A DNA stretch of 64,000 nucleotides from Chenggangzhangella methanolivorans. GTDB lineage: Bacteria > Pseudomonadota > Alphaproteobacteria > Rhizobiales > Methylopilaceae. A model generated the notes under the pieces. That model had not been told where the DNA came from and made no database searches. It worked only from the letters and a program-made list of their open reading frames with translations. The translations under genes were made by a program, and so were the position numbers. Below, one piece after another: positions 26,856 through 37,653 of the stretch; within the stretch, counting starts at the first letter, position 1; each line of letters starts with the position of its first letter. The stretch covers positions 2,753,501 through 2,817,500 of the forward strand of contig NZ_CP081869.1 in NCBI RefSeq assembly GCF_019797865.1, written 5' to 3'.

Positions 26856-27887
26856 TCAGGCCGCCTGCTTGAGAAGGCCGCGATTGGCGAGGCACTCGGC
26901 GATCTGCACCGCGTTGAGCGCCGCGCCCTTGCGCAGGTTGTCGGACACGCACCAGAGCACGAGGCCGTTGTCGACCGTCGGATCCTCGCGGATGCGGGAC
27001 ACGAAGGTCGCGAAGTCGCCCACGCATTCGACCGGCGTGACGTAGCCGCCCGGCTCGCGCTTATCGATGACCAGCACGCCCGGCGCCTCGCGCAGGATGT
27101 CGCGCGCCTCGTCGGCCGAGAGCGGGTTCTCGAACTCGATGTTGACCGCTTCCGAATGGCCGACGAACACCGGCACGCGCACGCAGGTGGCGGTCAGCTT
27201 GATCTTGGGGTCGAGAATCTTCTTCGTCTCGGCCACCATCTTCCATTCCTCCTTCGTGAAGCCGTCCTCCATGAAGACGTCGATGTGAGGAATGACGTTG
27301 AAGGCGATCTGCTTCGGGAACTTGCCGCCTTCGAACTCCGGCGACTGGTTCACATAGATGCCCTTGGTCTGGTTCCAGAGCTCGTCCATGGCGTCCTTGC
27401 CGGCGCCGGAGACGGACTGGTAGGTCGAGACCACGACGCGCGTGATCTTGGCCGCGTCATGCAGCGGCTTCAGCGCGACGACGAGCTGCGCGGTCGAGCA
27501 GTTCGGGTTGGCGATGATGCCCTTCTTGCGATAGCCCGCGACCGCGTCGGCGTTCACTTCCGGCACGATGAGCGGCACGTCCGGGTCCATGCGCCAGACC
27601 GACGAGTTGTCGATCACGATCGCGCCCTGGGCGGCGATCTTGGGCGACCACTCCTTCGACACGGTCCCGCCGGCCGACATCAGGCAGATGTCGGTCTTGG
27701 AGAAATCGAACTGCTCGAGCGCCTGGCATTTCAAAGTTCGGTCGCCGAACGACACTTCGGTGCCGAGGCTCCGGCGCGAGGCCAGCGGCACGAGCTCGTC
27801 GACCGGGAATTCCCGCTCGTCGAGGATGTTCAGCATTTCGCGGCCCACATTGCCCGTGGCGCCGACGACGGCGATCCGAAAGCCCAT
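26856..27887 (-). CDS. asd: Aspartate-semialdehyde dehydrogenase
   Basis: It reduces beta-aspartyl phosphate to aspartate semialdehyde, the branch point to lysine/diaminopimelate, methionine and threonine. The start MGFRIAVVGATGNVGREMLN (27887) gives 343 residues. The NADP-binding GATGNVG motif and the active-site cysteine in NPNCSTAQLVVALKP (about residue 130) are present. Its product feeds the dapD-dapE pathway encoded at 13.5-15.7 kb. Confidence 0.96.
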   Translation of the reverse strand: MGFRIAVVGATGNVGREMLNILDEREFPVDELVPLASRRSLGTEVSFGDRTLKCQALEQFDFSKTDICLMSAGGTVSKEWSPKIAAQGAIVIDNSSVWRMDPDVPLIVPEVNADAVAGYRKKGIIANPNCSTAQLVVALKPLHDAAKITRVVVSTYQSVSGAGKDAMDELWNQTKGIYVNQSPEFEGGKFPKQIAFNVIPHIDVFMEDGFTKEEWKMVAETKKILDPKIKLTATCVRVPVFVGHSEAVNIEFENPLSADEARDILREAPGVLVIDKREPGGYVTPVECVGDFATFVSRIREDPTVDNGLVLWCVSDNLRKGAALNAVQIAECLANRGLLKQAA

Positions 27888-28085
27888 CTTGCAGCTCCAT
27901 CGGCCGGGGCGGCGGTCCGCCACAAAGCCCGGCCTTCGTCTTATGCGCGGCCAGTCGCGACCGCGACGGTTCCATGACGCGAAATCGCGGCGATTTCAAC
28001 GCCGACGCGGATTTTGCGGCGCAACTCTTGCGGCGCTCGCGCGTTGAATGGTCAAATACGGCGACATGGCGCCCGGAGCACACAT

Positions 28086-28370
28086 ATGACCCTTCGCACG
28101 ACCCGCAAGATCTTCCTCCTCGCCGCCGTCGCGGCGGTCGCGGCCGCGCCGCTCGGAGCCGCGCCCGCCTTCGCCCAGGACAGAGGCGTGGCGATCACCA
28201 TTCAGAAGGGCCCGAGCTATCTGAACACGCGGCAGACGCCGAAGCCCGGCTCGGCCACCCGCGCGGCCTATGACACCTCGGCGGTCTACCAGCCGTTCCA
28301 GTCGCAGCGGAACTCGATCAGCTTCTCGCGCTATCCGCTGCCCTCGAGCTTCACGCTCCCCGGTTACTAA
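28086..28370 (+). CDS. Small secreted hypothetical protein
   Basis: This 94-residue protein starts MTLRTTRKIFLLAAVAAVAA and has a Sec signal peptide cleaved near AFAQ. The mature part GPSYLNTRQTPKPGSATRAA and FSRYPLPSSFTLPGY is rich in Ser, Tyr and Pro. Similar short proteins are annotated as hypothetical in related genera. A terminator follows directly. Confidence 0.65.
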   Translation: MTLRTTRKIFLLAAVAAVAAAPLGAAPAFAQDRGVAITIQKGPSYLNTRQTPKPGSATRAAYDTSAVYQPFQSQRNSISFSRYPLPSSFTLPGY

Positions 28371-28392
28371 GCCTTAACCATATGCGCGATCA

Positions 28393-28417
28393 GGCCCCGC
28401 CAAGAGCGGGGCCTTTT
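28393..28417 (+). terminator. Rho-independent terminator
   Basis: GGCCCCGC (28393-28400), loop CAAGA and GCGGGGCC (28406-28413) form an 8-bp GC stem followed by TTTT. It is 22 bp after the small secreted gene and just before parS. Confidence 0.85.
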
Positions 28418-28435
28418 CGTATGCGGGCGGTTCGA

Positions 28436-28451
28436 TGTTTCACGTGAAACA
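28436..28451. promoter_or_regulatory. parS centromere site 1
   Basis: TGTTTCACGTGAAACA is a perfect 16-bp palindrome identical to the conserved bacterial parS consensus bound by ParB. It lies upstream of mnmG, in the same cluster as parA and parB, marking the origin-proximal segregation region. Confidence 0.95.
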
Positions 28452-28490
28452 TTGCGCGCATGGGCGCTCCGCCGTAGAGACGCGGTCGCT

Positions 28491-30370
<1,880 letters not shown>

Positions 30371-30374
<4 letters not shown>

Positions 30375-31006
30375 CCCCGCGCGAGGCCGACCGGGCCGCC
30401 GCAGAGCGGCTCATGAATGTTTCACGTGAAACATGGGCGCGGCTCGACGCCTATGTGGCGCTGCTCGACAAATGGCAGGCGACGACAAATCTCGTCGCGC
30501 CGAGCACGCTCGAAGCGGTGTGGACGCGCCACGTCGCCGACAGCGCCCAGATCATGACGCTTGCCCCGGCCCACGCGACCGTCTGGGTCGATTTCGGTTC
30601 CGGGGCCGGCTTCCCGGGCCTCGTGGTCGCGGCGCTGCGCCCGGACATCCGGGTCCATCTCGTCGAGAGCAACGGCAAGAAGGCGGCGTTTCTGCGCGAG
30701 GCCGCCCGCGCGATGGGCGTCGAGGCGCTGGTCCATGGCGCGCGCGCCGAAGCGATCGCCGGTTCGGCGGTCACGTCGGCCGACGTCGTCAGCGCCCGCG
30801 CGCTCGCTCCGCTCGCCGATCTGGTGCGGCTCGCCGCTCCGCTGTTGAAAACGGGCGCCGTGGGGCTCTTTCCCAAGGGTCGAGAGGCCGAGGCCGAATT
30901 GACCGTGACGGCCAAATCCTGGAATGTCGAAGCGTCGCTTCACCCCAGTCTGACCGAGCCCGACGCGCGGATCGTGCGGATCGACCGCTTCCTCGGACCC
31001 CGGTGA
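30371..31006 (+). CDS. rsmG: 16S rRNA (guanine527-N7)-methyltransferase
   Basis: The GTG start at 30371 overlaps the mnmG stop. The protein has 211 residues. The SAM-binding motif is [20 protein letters not shown] (residues 74-93), and the family N-terminus [20 protein letters not shown] is present. The codons for NVSRET contain the second parS site, a feature shared by many alphaproteobacteria. Confidence 0.95.
30418..30433. promoter_or_regulatory. parS centromere site 2 (within rsmG)
   Basis: A second perfect TGTTTCACGTGAAACA palindrome lies in the 5' part of rsmG, 1,982 bp from the first. No other copy was seen in the window. Confidence 0.95.
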
Positions 31007-31034
31007 CGACGGACGATTTCCGGAGCCGAAAACC

Positions 31035-31859
31035 ATGCTCTCAAGCGCGTTCCCGCCCGGCGCCCCGCGGGTGCTGACGCTCGCGAACCAGAAGGGCGGC
31101 GTCGGCAAGACCACGACCGCCATCAATCTGGGAACCGCACTCGCCGCCATCGGCGAGACCGTGCTGATCGTCGACCTCGATCCGCAGGGCAACGCCTCCA
31201 CCGGGCTCGGCGTCGACCGAAAGGCCCGCAAGCTCTCGACCTATGACGTGCTCTCGGGCGACGCGACGCTCGCCGAGACCATCCAGGAAACCGCGGTCCC
31301 GCGGCTCTCGCTCGCGCCCTCCACCATGGACCTGCTCGGTCTCGAGCTCGAGATCGCCTCCGAGAAGGACCGCGCCTTCCGGCTGCGCAACGCCATCGCG
31401 GCGCTGCACGCGGAGGGCCGCGAGACGCCCTACACCTATGTGCTGGTCGATTGCCCGCCTTCGCTCAACCTGCTCACCATCAACGCGATGGCGGCCGCGA
31501 ACGCGATCGTGGTGCCGCTGCAGTGCGAGTTCTCGCGCTCGAAGGCCTCAGCCAGCTGCTGCGCACGGTCGAGCAGGTGCGGGTGACGCTGAACCCGGCG
31601 CTCACCATCCATGGCGTGGTGCTCACCATGTTCGACCCCGCGCAACAATCTGTCCGGCCAGGTGGTGGCGGACGTTCGCGCCTTCCTCGGCGACAAGGTC
31701 TACGAGACCATGATCCCGCGGAACGTGCGCGTGTCGGAAGCGCCGTCCTACGGCAAGCCGGCGCTGCTCTACGACCTGAAGTGCACCGGCAGCCAGGCCT
31801 ATCTGAAGCTCGCTTCGGAAGTCATCCAGCGCGAGCGCGCGCTGCGGGCGGCGGCCTGA
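31035..31859 (+). CDS. parA: Chromosome partitioning ATPase ParA, two compensating indels
   Basis: This deviant Walker ATPase moves ParB-parS complexes. The start is MLSSAFPPGAPRVLTLANQK, with KGGVGKTTT as the Walker A motif, DLDPQGNAS, and LVDCPPSLNLLT as Walker B. After QCEF one base is missing near 31532, so the expected FALEGLSQLLRTVEQVRVTL lies in another frame. One extra C in the run near 31637 restores the frame for RNNLSGQVVADVRAFLG. The corrected length is 274 residues, normal for the family. Compensating homopolymer-type indels suggest sequence error. parB follows 21 bp downstream. Confidence 0.93.
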
Positions 31860-31880
31860 TCACTCAAGAGTTCGCGTAAC

Positions 31881-32771
31881 ATGGGGAAGGCGAAGATGGC
31901 TGAGGAGCCGCAACGCTCGCGTCTCGGCCGCGGTCTCGCGGCGCTGATCGGAGACGTCGGCGAAGAGACCGCGGTGGTCGACCGCACGCGCCCGCAGCGG
32001 CGCGCGCCGATCGCCCAGATCAAGGCGAGCCGCTACAATCCGCGCCGTTCGTTCCGCGAGGAGGACCTCGAGGACCTGACCGCCTCGGTGCGCGAGAAGG
32101 GCGTGATCCAGCCGATCCTCGTGCGCCGGGTCGAAGGCGGGGAGGGCGAAAGCTTCGAGATCATCGCGGGCGAGCGCCGCTGGCGCGCGGCCCAGCGCGC
32201 CGGCGTCCACGACGCGCCGATCGTGGTGCTTGAGGTCACCGACCGCGAGGCGCTGGAGATCGCGATCGTCGAGAACGTGCAGCGCGCCGATCTCAACGCC
32301 ATCGACGAGGCGGCCGGCTACGAGCAGCTGATGGCGCAGTTCTCCTACACGCAGGAGAAGCTCTCCGAGGTCATCGGCAAGAGCCGCAGCCACATCGCCA
32401 ACACGCTGCGGCTGATGAAGCTGCCGGACGCGGTGAAGGCCCATGTGCTCGACGGTTCGCTGACCGCCGGCCACGCCCGCGCGCTGCTGGCGCTGCCCGA
32501 TCCCGAGGCCGCCGCCAGGCGGGTGGTCGAGAAGGGGCTGTCGGTCCGCGACGTCGAGGCGATGAGCCGCGCGCCCGAGGTGAAGAGCGCCGCGGGCCTG
32601 CGCGCGGCGAAACCGGAGCGCGACGCCGACACGCTGGCGCTGGAGAAGGAGATCGGCGAGACGCTCGGCCTCGACGTCACGCTGTCGCCGAAGGGCGCGG
32701 GCGGGACGCTGACGATCCGCTTCGCCGATCTCGAGCAGCTCGACATGCTGGCGCGCCGGCTGCGGGGGTGA
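31881..32771 (+). CDS. parB: Chromosome partitioning protein ParB
   Basis: This parS-binding CTPase has 296 residues. The N-terminal RSRLGRGLAALIGD box contacts ParA. IKASRYNPRRSFREEDLEDL and the CTP motif EIIAGERRWRAAQRAG follow. The helix-turn-helix is around KLSEVIGKSRSHIANTLRLM, with SLTAGHARALLALPDPEAAA after it. The C-terminal dimer domain is complete. It is the last gene of the mnmG-rsmG-parA-parB run. Confidence 0.96.
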   Translation: MGKAKMAEEPQRSRLGRGLAALIGDVGEETAVVDRTRPQRRAPIAQIKASRYNPRRSFREEDLEDLTASVREKGVIQPILVRRVEGGEGESFEIIAGERRWRAAQRAGVHDAPIVVLEVTDREALEIAIVENVQRADLNAIDEAAGYEQLMAQFSYTQEKLSEVIGKSRSHIANTLRLMKLPDAVKAHVLDGSLTAGHARALLALPDPEAAARRVVEKGLSVRDVEAMSRAPEVKSAAGLRAAKPERDADTLALEKEIGETLGLDVTLSPKGAGGTLTIRFADLEQLDMLARRLRG

Positions 32772-32818
32772 GGCTTCGGCGCGCCGCCGCCCTTTAGGTG
32801 AGGCGCACGACCCTCAGA

Positions 32819-33094
32819 CGGTCATCCCGGGCTTGACCCGGGATCCAGAACCGACGCGCTCCGGGAGCTGGATCGGCCGTCTCGGCTCTGGATCCCGGCT
32901 CTTCGGCCGGGATGACCAGGCGGCGGTTCGGGCGGACCGATCGGCGAAGCGAGTGTGTACGGACAAGACGAGGCGAACGACCCTCCGCCCGTCATCCCGG
33001 GCTTGACCCGGGATCCAGAATCGACGCGCGCCGGGAGCTGGATTGGCCGTTCCGGTTCTGGATCCCGGCTCTTCGGCCGGGATGACCGGGCGGC
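32819..33094. repeat. Two successive copies of the dispersed composite hairpin repeat
   Basis: Copy 1 (32822-32919) and copy 2 (32991-33090) each join a CCCGGGCTTGACCCGGG palindrome to an inverted CCCGGCTCTTCGGCCGGG hairpin. Both share a GGGAGCTGGAT centre. They fill the gap after parB, between convergent parB and holA. Confidence 0.9.
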
Positions 33095-33262
33095 GGTCAC
33101 GGAAGCCTCCCGGCGCCCCCTCGCGCGACCGCCAAAACCCCCTGCCTTATCCGTGACTCTCAGAAGCCCGCTGGCGGCTTTTTCGCTCCGCGAAGGCAAT
33201 CACACCGGCCGCATTCGAAATCGCCGCCAGCGAGTCTCTGATCGAGTCGATTTTCTGCACGT

Positions 33263-34294
33263 TTAGCGCGAGAAACGCGCGGCTTCCTGTCCGATTGCGA
33301 GCAACGCGCGCTCCGCGGCCGCTTCGCCTGTCGCGGCGGACTTTCGCCCCTGCGCGACCGCGTCGGCGAGCCGCGTCACCGCGTCGCCGAGCCGCTCGCC
33401 CGACCAGCGCGCGAGCGCCCGCTCGACCGCGTCCTTGCGGCGGAAGTGGATCATCGCGCCGCCGCTCTCCATCACCGAGCGCGCCGAGCGTCCCTCCTCG
33501 ACCTGCCCCCGCAGCCGGTGCATGAGCAGCGCATGACGCAGCGCCGCGGCGAGCGTGACCGAGGCCGGCGTGCCGGAAGCGCGCAGCGCCTTCAGCGTCG
33601 CAACGACATCGGCCGGCCGGCCTCCGAAGGCCGCGTCCACAGCCTCGTCCATGCCGACGTCTCCGGACTCCGCCACGATCGCTGAGACGTCGTCAGTCTC
33701 GATGCGGGCCTGGCCCATCGCGTAGAGGCAGAGCTTGCGGACGTCCTCGCGCGCGGCGAGCCGGTCGGGACCGAGGCTCTGCTGCAGCAGCGCCCTGGCC
33801 TCGCTTGAAATGGTGAGGCCGGCGGCGCGCAGTTCCTCCTCGATCAGCCGGTCACGGGCGCCGGCCTCGTCCGGGTAGCAGGGCAGCGCCGCCGCATGGG
33901 CGTGCTTCTCGCAGAGCGCGCGCAGCGGCGCGTTCTTCTTGAGGTCGCCCGCCTCGAGCACGGTGAAGGATTCCGGCCGCGGCCCCGACAGCAGCGCCTC
34001 GAGGGCCGCCGCGACAGAGCGCCCGCCGACCCGCACGCGGATCGCGCGCTTGCCGCCGAACAGCGCGATCGTGTTGGCCTCGTCGGGAAGGCGGCCGGGA
34101 TCGGAGGCGAGCTCGTCGCCTTCGAGGCGGACGAGCGCGAACGGATCGTCGGAGCCGTCCAGCGCGCGCTTGACCAGCGCCTCGGCGCGCTCGGCCACGA
34201 GCCCTGCGTCGGGCCCGTAGATCAGCGCGGCGAAAATCTCGGCCGGCGGCCGCGCGATGAAGCGGTCGACGCCCGAGGCCTTGATCGCGACCAT
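33263..34294 (-). CDS. holA: DNA polymerase III delta subunit
   Basis: This clamp-loader subunit opens the beta clamp. The 343-residue protein opens MVAIKASGVDRFIARPPAEI, then YGPDAGLVAERAEALVKRAL (residues 28-47). The AAA+ fold lacks a nucleotide-binding P-loop, as usual for delta. KRAIRVRVGGRSVAAALEAL and ESFTVLEAGDLKKNAPLRAL are family segments. It is convergent with parB. Confidence 0.9.
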   Translation of the reverse strand: MVAIKASGVDRFIARPPAEIFAALIYGPDAGLVAERAEALVKRALDGSDDPFALVRLEGDELASDPGRLPDEANTIALFGGKRAIRVRVGGRSVAAALEALLSGPRPESFTVLEAGDLKKNAPLRALCEKHAHAAALPCYPDEAGARDRLIEEELRAAGLTISSEARALLQQSLGPDRLAAREDVRKLCLYAMGQARIETDDVSAIVAESGDVGMDEAVDAAFGGRPADVVATLKALRASGTPASVTLAAALRHALLMHRLRGQVEEGRSARSVMESGGAMIHFRRKDAVERALARWSGERLGDAVTRLADAVAQGRKSAATGEAAAERALLAIGQEAARFSR

Positions 34295-34500
34295 GCCGTC
34301 TCCCGTTCGAAAGGACGCCCGATCAATGCCGGTCCGCGGGGCCTGCGTCCAGAGCGCCGACCCGCCGAGTTTTATGAGAAGGCGACGAAGTTCAGGCGCC
34401 GGATGGAAACTATGCCGGCGAAATACCGTGGCGCCGGTCGTCCGCGGCAGGGTCCAATGCGTTGCACAGACAGCAAAACCTGCTGAGAGAAGGACATCCT

Positions 34501-34638
34501 ATGATCATCGCCGGTTATGAAGAGCTGCTGGTTCTCGCCTTCGGCGTCGCGCTCGCGGTGTTCGTGCTGACCCGGCTGAATTCCGGCCTGTCGCGGCGCG
34601 AGCGCAAAGAGCTGACCTCCACGCACACCGAGGCGTAA
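34501..34638 (+). CDS. Small single-span membrane protein (45 residues)
   Basis: MIIAGYEELLVLAFGVALAV starts a 45-codon frame with one hydrophobic helix, a basic RRERKE cytoplasmic tail and a TAA stop. A good ribosome-binding site (AGAAGGA) sits about 8 bp before the ATG. It is not part of any larger frame and stands alone between holA and a repeat region. Function is unknown. Confidence 0.5.
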   Translation: MIIAGYEELLVLAFGVALAVFVLTRLNSGLSRRERKELTSTHTEA

Positions 34639-34671
34639 GGCCGGTTCGCCGCCCCCAGCTGTTTCCGGGGT

Positions 34672-34928
34672 TCATCCGGGATCCGGGGGCCGAAGAGTTC
34701 GCGGGATCTGGATCAGCCGTCTCGATTCTGGATCCCGGCTCTTCGGCCGGGATGACGGGCGGCGGTTCGGGCGGCTTGTCCGAGACAGGCGCAGCGCGTC
34801 CGCCGTCAGAGGCTCCGCATGCTCCGCCGTCATCCCGGGCTTGACCCGGGATCCAGAACCGACGCGGTCGCGGGATCTGGGTCAGCCGTCTCGGTTCTGG
34901 ATCCCGGCTCTTCGGCCGGGATGACAGG
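34672..34928. repeat. Two successive copies of the dispersed composite hairpin repeat
   Basis: A degenerate copy (about 34672-34757) is followed by a canonical one (34829-34925) with CCCGGGCTTGACCCGGGATC and GGATCCCGGCTCTTCGGCCG. They lie just downstream of panD. Confidence 0.9.
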
Positions 34929-34944
34929 CGGCGGTTCGGGCGGC

Positions 34945-35388
34945 TCAGCCCACCAGCCGCGTCACCGGCACGGCGGCGCCGTGGCTTTCGATCGTCATGT
35001 CGGGCTCGCCGCGCTCGTTCCGGAACACGCGATAGCTGAGCTCCTCGGCGACCTCGTTGCCGGGGCCGAAGGTCAGCACGCGCGGGTTCGTCGCCACGAC
35101 GTCGTCCAGCGTCCCGAAGGTCGTCGAGGCGATGATGACCTCGTCGCCGACCTGACAGGTGCGCGCCGCCGCGCCGTTCAGGATGCAGCAGCGCGCGCCC
35201 GCCACCCCATAGAGCACGTAAGTGCTGATGCGCGCGCCGGAATTCTTGTTCCAGATCTCGACGAACTCGAGCGGATCGAGCCCCGCCCGCCGGCAGATCT
35301 CCGGGTCGAGCGTGATCGAGCCGTGATAGTTGAGATCCGCGCCGGTGACGCGGATCCCATGCAGCTTCGCGCGGACGAAGCCTTGCAT
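34945..35388 (-). CDS. panD: Aspartate 1-decarboxylase
   Basis: This pyruvoyl enzyme makes beta-alanine for pantothenate and CoA. The start [20 protein letters not shown] at 35388 gives 147 residues. The self-cleavage site is the Gly-Ser bond in YHGSITLD (residues 21-28), which yields the pyruvoyl group. [18 protein letters not shown] is the second hallmark. It begins 2 bp after the ccrA stop, so the two genes are almost certainly coupled. Confidence 0.94.
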   Translation of the reverse strand: MQGFVRAKLHGIRVTGADLNYHGSITLDPEICRRAGLDPLEFVEIWNKNSGARISTYVLYGVAGARCCILNGAAARTCQVGDEVIIASTTFGTLDDVVATNPRVLTFGPGNEVAEELSYRVFRNERGEPDMTIESHGAAVPVTRLVG

Positions 35389-35390
35389 CG

Positions 35391-36680
35391 TCAGGCCGCG
35401 GCGGGCTTGGCGGCCTTCGAGGCCTCGTAGGCCTCCTGCACCTCTTCCACCGTCCGGAGCCCCGTGCGCGGCGCGTTGACCAGCACCGCCATGTTTCCGG
35501 GCGGGTGCTGGTTGTGCCACATCATGGTGTGGGCCTTCGGAATGTCCTGGAAGGTGAAGACCTCGGACATGCAGGGGTCGACGCGGCGGTCGATGACGAA
35601 CTTGTTGGCCGCGCTCGCCTGCTTCAGATGGGCGAAATGCGAGCCCTGGATGCGCTTCTGCCGCATCCAGACGTAGCGGGCGTCGAAGGTGATGTTGTAG
35701 CCGGTGGTGCCGGCGCAGAACACCACCATGCCGCCACGCTTCACCACCAGGCACGAGACCGGGAAGGTCGACTCGCCCGGATGCTCGAACACCATGTCGA
35801 CGTCGACGCCCTTGCCGGTGATCTCCCAGATCGCCTTGCCGAAGGCGCGGGCCGACTTCACCCAGGTGTTGTACTCAGGAGAGTTCACCTTGGGCATCTG
35901 GCCCCAGCAGTCGAAGTCCTTGCGGTTGATGACGCCCTTGGCCCCGAGGCTCATGACGTAGTCGCGCTTGCTCTCGTCCGAGATCACGCCGATGGCGTTC
36001 GCGCCCGAGGCCGCGATGAGCTGGACCGCGAACACGCCGAGGCCGCCGGAGGCGCCCCAGACCAGCACGTTGTCGGACGGCTTCAGCTGGTGCGGCGCAT
36101 GGCCGAACAGCATGCGGTAGGCGGTGGCGAGCGTCAGCGTGTAGCAGGCCGCCTCCTCCCAGGTGAGATGCCTGGGCCGCGGCATCAGCTGGCGCGACTG
36201 CGCGCGGCAGAACTGCGCGAAGGAGCCGTCCGGCGTCTCGTAGCCCCAGATGCGCTGGGAGGACGAGAACATCGGGTCGCCGCCGTTGCACTCCTCGTCG
36301 TCTCCGTCGTCCTGGTTGCAGTGGATGACGACCTCGTCGCCGACCTTCCAGCGCTTCACCTTGGAGCCGACCGCCCAGACGATGCCGGAGGCGTCGGAGC
36401 CGCCGATGTGGATCGGCGACTTGTGGCTGTCGATCGGGGAGACCGGCTCGCCGAGCGAACCCCAGACGTGGTTGTAGTTGACGCCGGCGGCCATGACGTA
36501 GACGAGCACGTCGTCGTCGCCGAGCGGCCAGGTGGGCACCACCTCGAGCTCGTTGGCGCTCTCGGGCGGGCCGTGCCGCTCCTTGCGCACCACCCAGGCA
36601 TGCATGGTGGCGGGCACATGGCCGAGCGGCGGCATCTCGCCGAGCTCGTAGAGATCTTTCTTTTCGCCGCTGGCGCTCAT
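35391..36680 (-). CDS. ccrA: Crotonyl-CoA carboxylase/reductase
   Basis: It performs the NADPH-dependent reductive carboxylation of crotonyl-CoA to ethylmalonyl-CoA, the key step of the ethylmalonyl-CoA pathway. The start [20 protein letters not shown] at 36680 gives 429 residues, typical. The zinc-free MDR fold is seen in [35 protein letters not shown] and the NADP motif [20 protein letters not shown]. The CCR-specific [12 protein letters not shown] and [18 protein letters not shown] are present. It pairs functionally with mch at 23-24 kb. Carboxylating activity rather than simple reduction is inferred from the overall match. Confidence 0.95.
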   Translation of the reverse strand: MSASGEKKDLYELGEMPPLGHVPATMHAWVVRKERHGPPESANELEVVPTWPLGDDDVLVYVMAAGVNYNHVWGSLGEPVSPIDSHKSPIHIGGSDASGIVWAVGSKVKRWKVGDEVVIHCNQDDGDDEECNGGDPMFSSSQRIWGYETPDGSFAQFCRAQSRQLMPRPRHLTWEEAACYTLTLATAYRMLFGHAPHQLKPSDNVLVWGASGGLGVFAVQLIAASGANAIGVISDESKRDYVMSLGAKGVINRKDFDCWGQMPKVNSPEYNTWVKSARAFGKAIWEITGKGVDVDMVFEHPGESTFPVSCLVVKRGGMVVFCAGTTGYNITFDARYVWMRQKRIQGSHFAHLKQASAANKFVIDRRVDPCMSEVFTFQDIPKAHTMMWHNQHPPGNMAVLVNAPRTGLRTVEEVQEAYEASKAAKPAAA

Positions 36681-36849
36681 GGACTTCGGGCTCGCGTTCA
36701 AATTGCCGTTGCGTTTCGAACTAGTCGCCTCCCGAAAACCGCGCAATGCGACGTTGGCGGTATGCTGCGCCGCGGCATAGACCTTCGGCGTCGCCGCCAT
36801 ATGTTGAGTTTCGAGGCGGTGGACCGCATGAGCACGAGGGTGATGCGGA

Positions 36850-37119
36850 ATGGAGCTTGAACCATTTGCGGGCTACGGCCTGATCGCGATTCTGCTGATC
36901 GGCGGCGTCGCCGGCTGGCTGGCCGGCATCGTGGTGCGAGGCTACGGGCTCGGCATCATCGGCAACATCATCGTCGGCGTGATCGGCGCCTTCGTCGGAA
37001 CCTGGCTGCTGGCCAAGCTCGGGATCTTCGTCGGCGGCGGGCTGCTTGGGACTCTGATCGGCGCGACTGTCGGCGCGATCGTGCTGTTGCTGATCATCGG
37101 GCTTTTCAGGCGCGTCTAG
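36850..37119 (+). CDS. GlsB/YeaQ/YmgE family stress-associated membrane protein
   Basis: The 89-residue protein has three membrane helices with Gly-rich packing, GGVAGWLAGIVVRGYGLGII, then GNIIVGVIGAFVGTWLLAKL. This is typical of the 'transglycosylase-associated' family, whose enzymatic name is not supported by experiment. It is followed 12 bp later by another small membrane gene. Confidence 0.88.
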   Translation: MELEPFAGYGLIAILLIGGVAGWLAGIVVRGYGLGIIGNIIVGVIGAFVGTWLLAKLGIFVGGGLLGTLIGATVGAIVLLLIIGLFRRV

Positions 37120-37131
37120 AGCCGCGGGGGC

Positions 37132-37653
37132 ATGGCCGAGGACCAGATCGACCTCGAGAAGTCGGCCCTTCGACTTCTCGCCCTCAAGGGCGGCGCATGG
37201 GGCTTCGTCGCGCTCTGCGGCGTCCTGCTCCATTTGCGCCCCGCCGGGGTCGAGCCCGGCAGCCTCAACGAGTTCACGCTTTATGCCGGCGTCCTGTTCT
37301 TCGGCGCCTGCGCGATCGTGGCGACCGTGAGGTTCTTCCGGCGCGGCCCGGTGGTCTCGGTCGGACGCCAGGGCGTGTTCGACCGGCGCCTGTCGAACGA
37401 CTGGATCCCGTGGGACGCCGTCACGGCGGTGGGAAAGGCCGATCTGGGCGCGCGGAAATCGATCGTTCTCGCGATCGATCCTGCGCGCGAACCGGCGTTG
37501 CCCTTCACCAAGGCGGCGCGGCGGCTGGCGAAGATCAACGCCGCGACCGTCGGCGTCACCGGATACTGGATGTCGGCGACCGAGCTCAGCGGCGGATTTC
37601 CGGCGCTCGACGCCGCGATCGCGCGGTTTCACCCGCGCTCGGCGACGTCCTAG
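37132..37653 (+). CDS. Membrane protein with PH-like C-terminal domain, hypothetical
   Basis: The 173-residue protein has two N-terminal hydrophobic helices (LKGGAWGFVALCGVLLHL and FTLYAGVLFFGACAIVATVR). A beta-rich segment follows, VSVGRQGVFDRRLSNDWIPW, then DAVTAVGKADLGARKSIVLA, which resembles the small membrane-anchored PH-like proteins of proteobacteria. It probably shares an operon with the GlsB-like gene. Function is unknown. Confidence 0.6.
   Translation: MAEDQIDLEKSALRLLALKGGAWGFVALCGVLLHLRPAGVEPGSLNEFTLYAGVLFFGACAIVATVRFFRRGPVVSVGRQGVFDRRLSNDWIPWDAVTAVGKADLGARKSIVLAIDPAREPALPFTKAARRLAKINAATVGVTGYWMSATELSGGFPALDAAIARFHPRSATS

Noticed and set aside
32819-33094. Ordinary rho-independent terminators of parB
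   Set aside because: The hairpins are members of the dispersed repeat family and lack U-tracts, although they may still affect transcript ends.
35505-36860. 451-codon frame antisense to ccrA
   Set aside because: It is the mirror of a strongly conserved gene and has the His/Arg/Asp-rich composition of antisense GC-rich frames.
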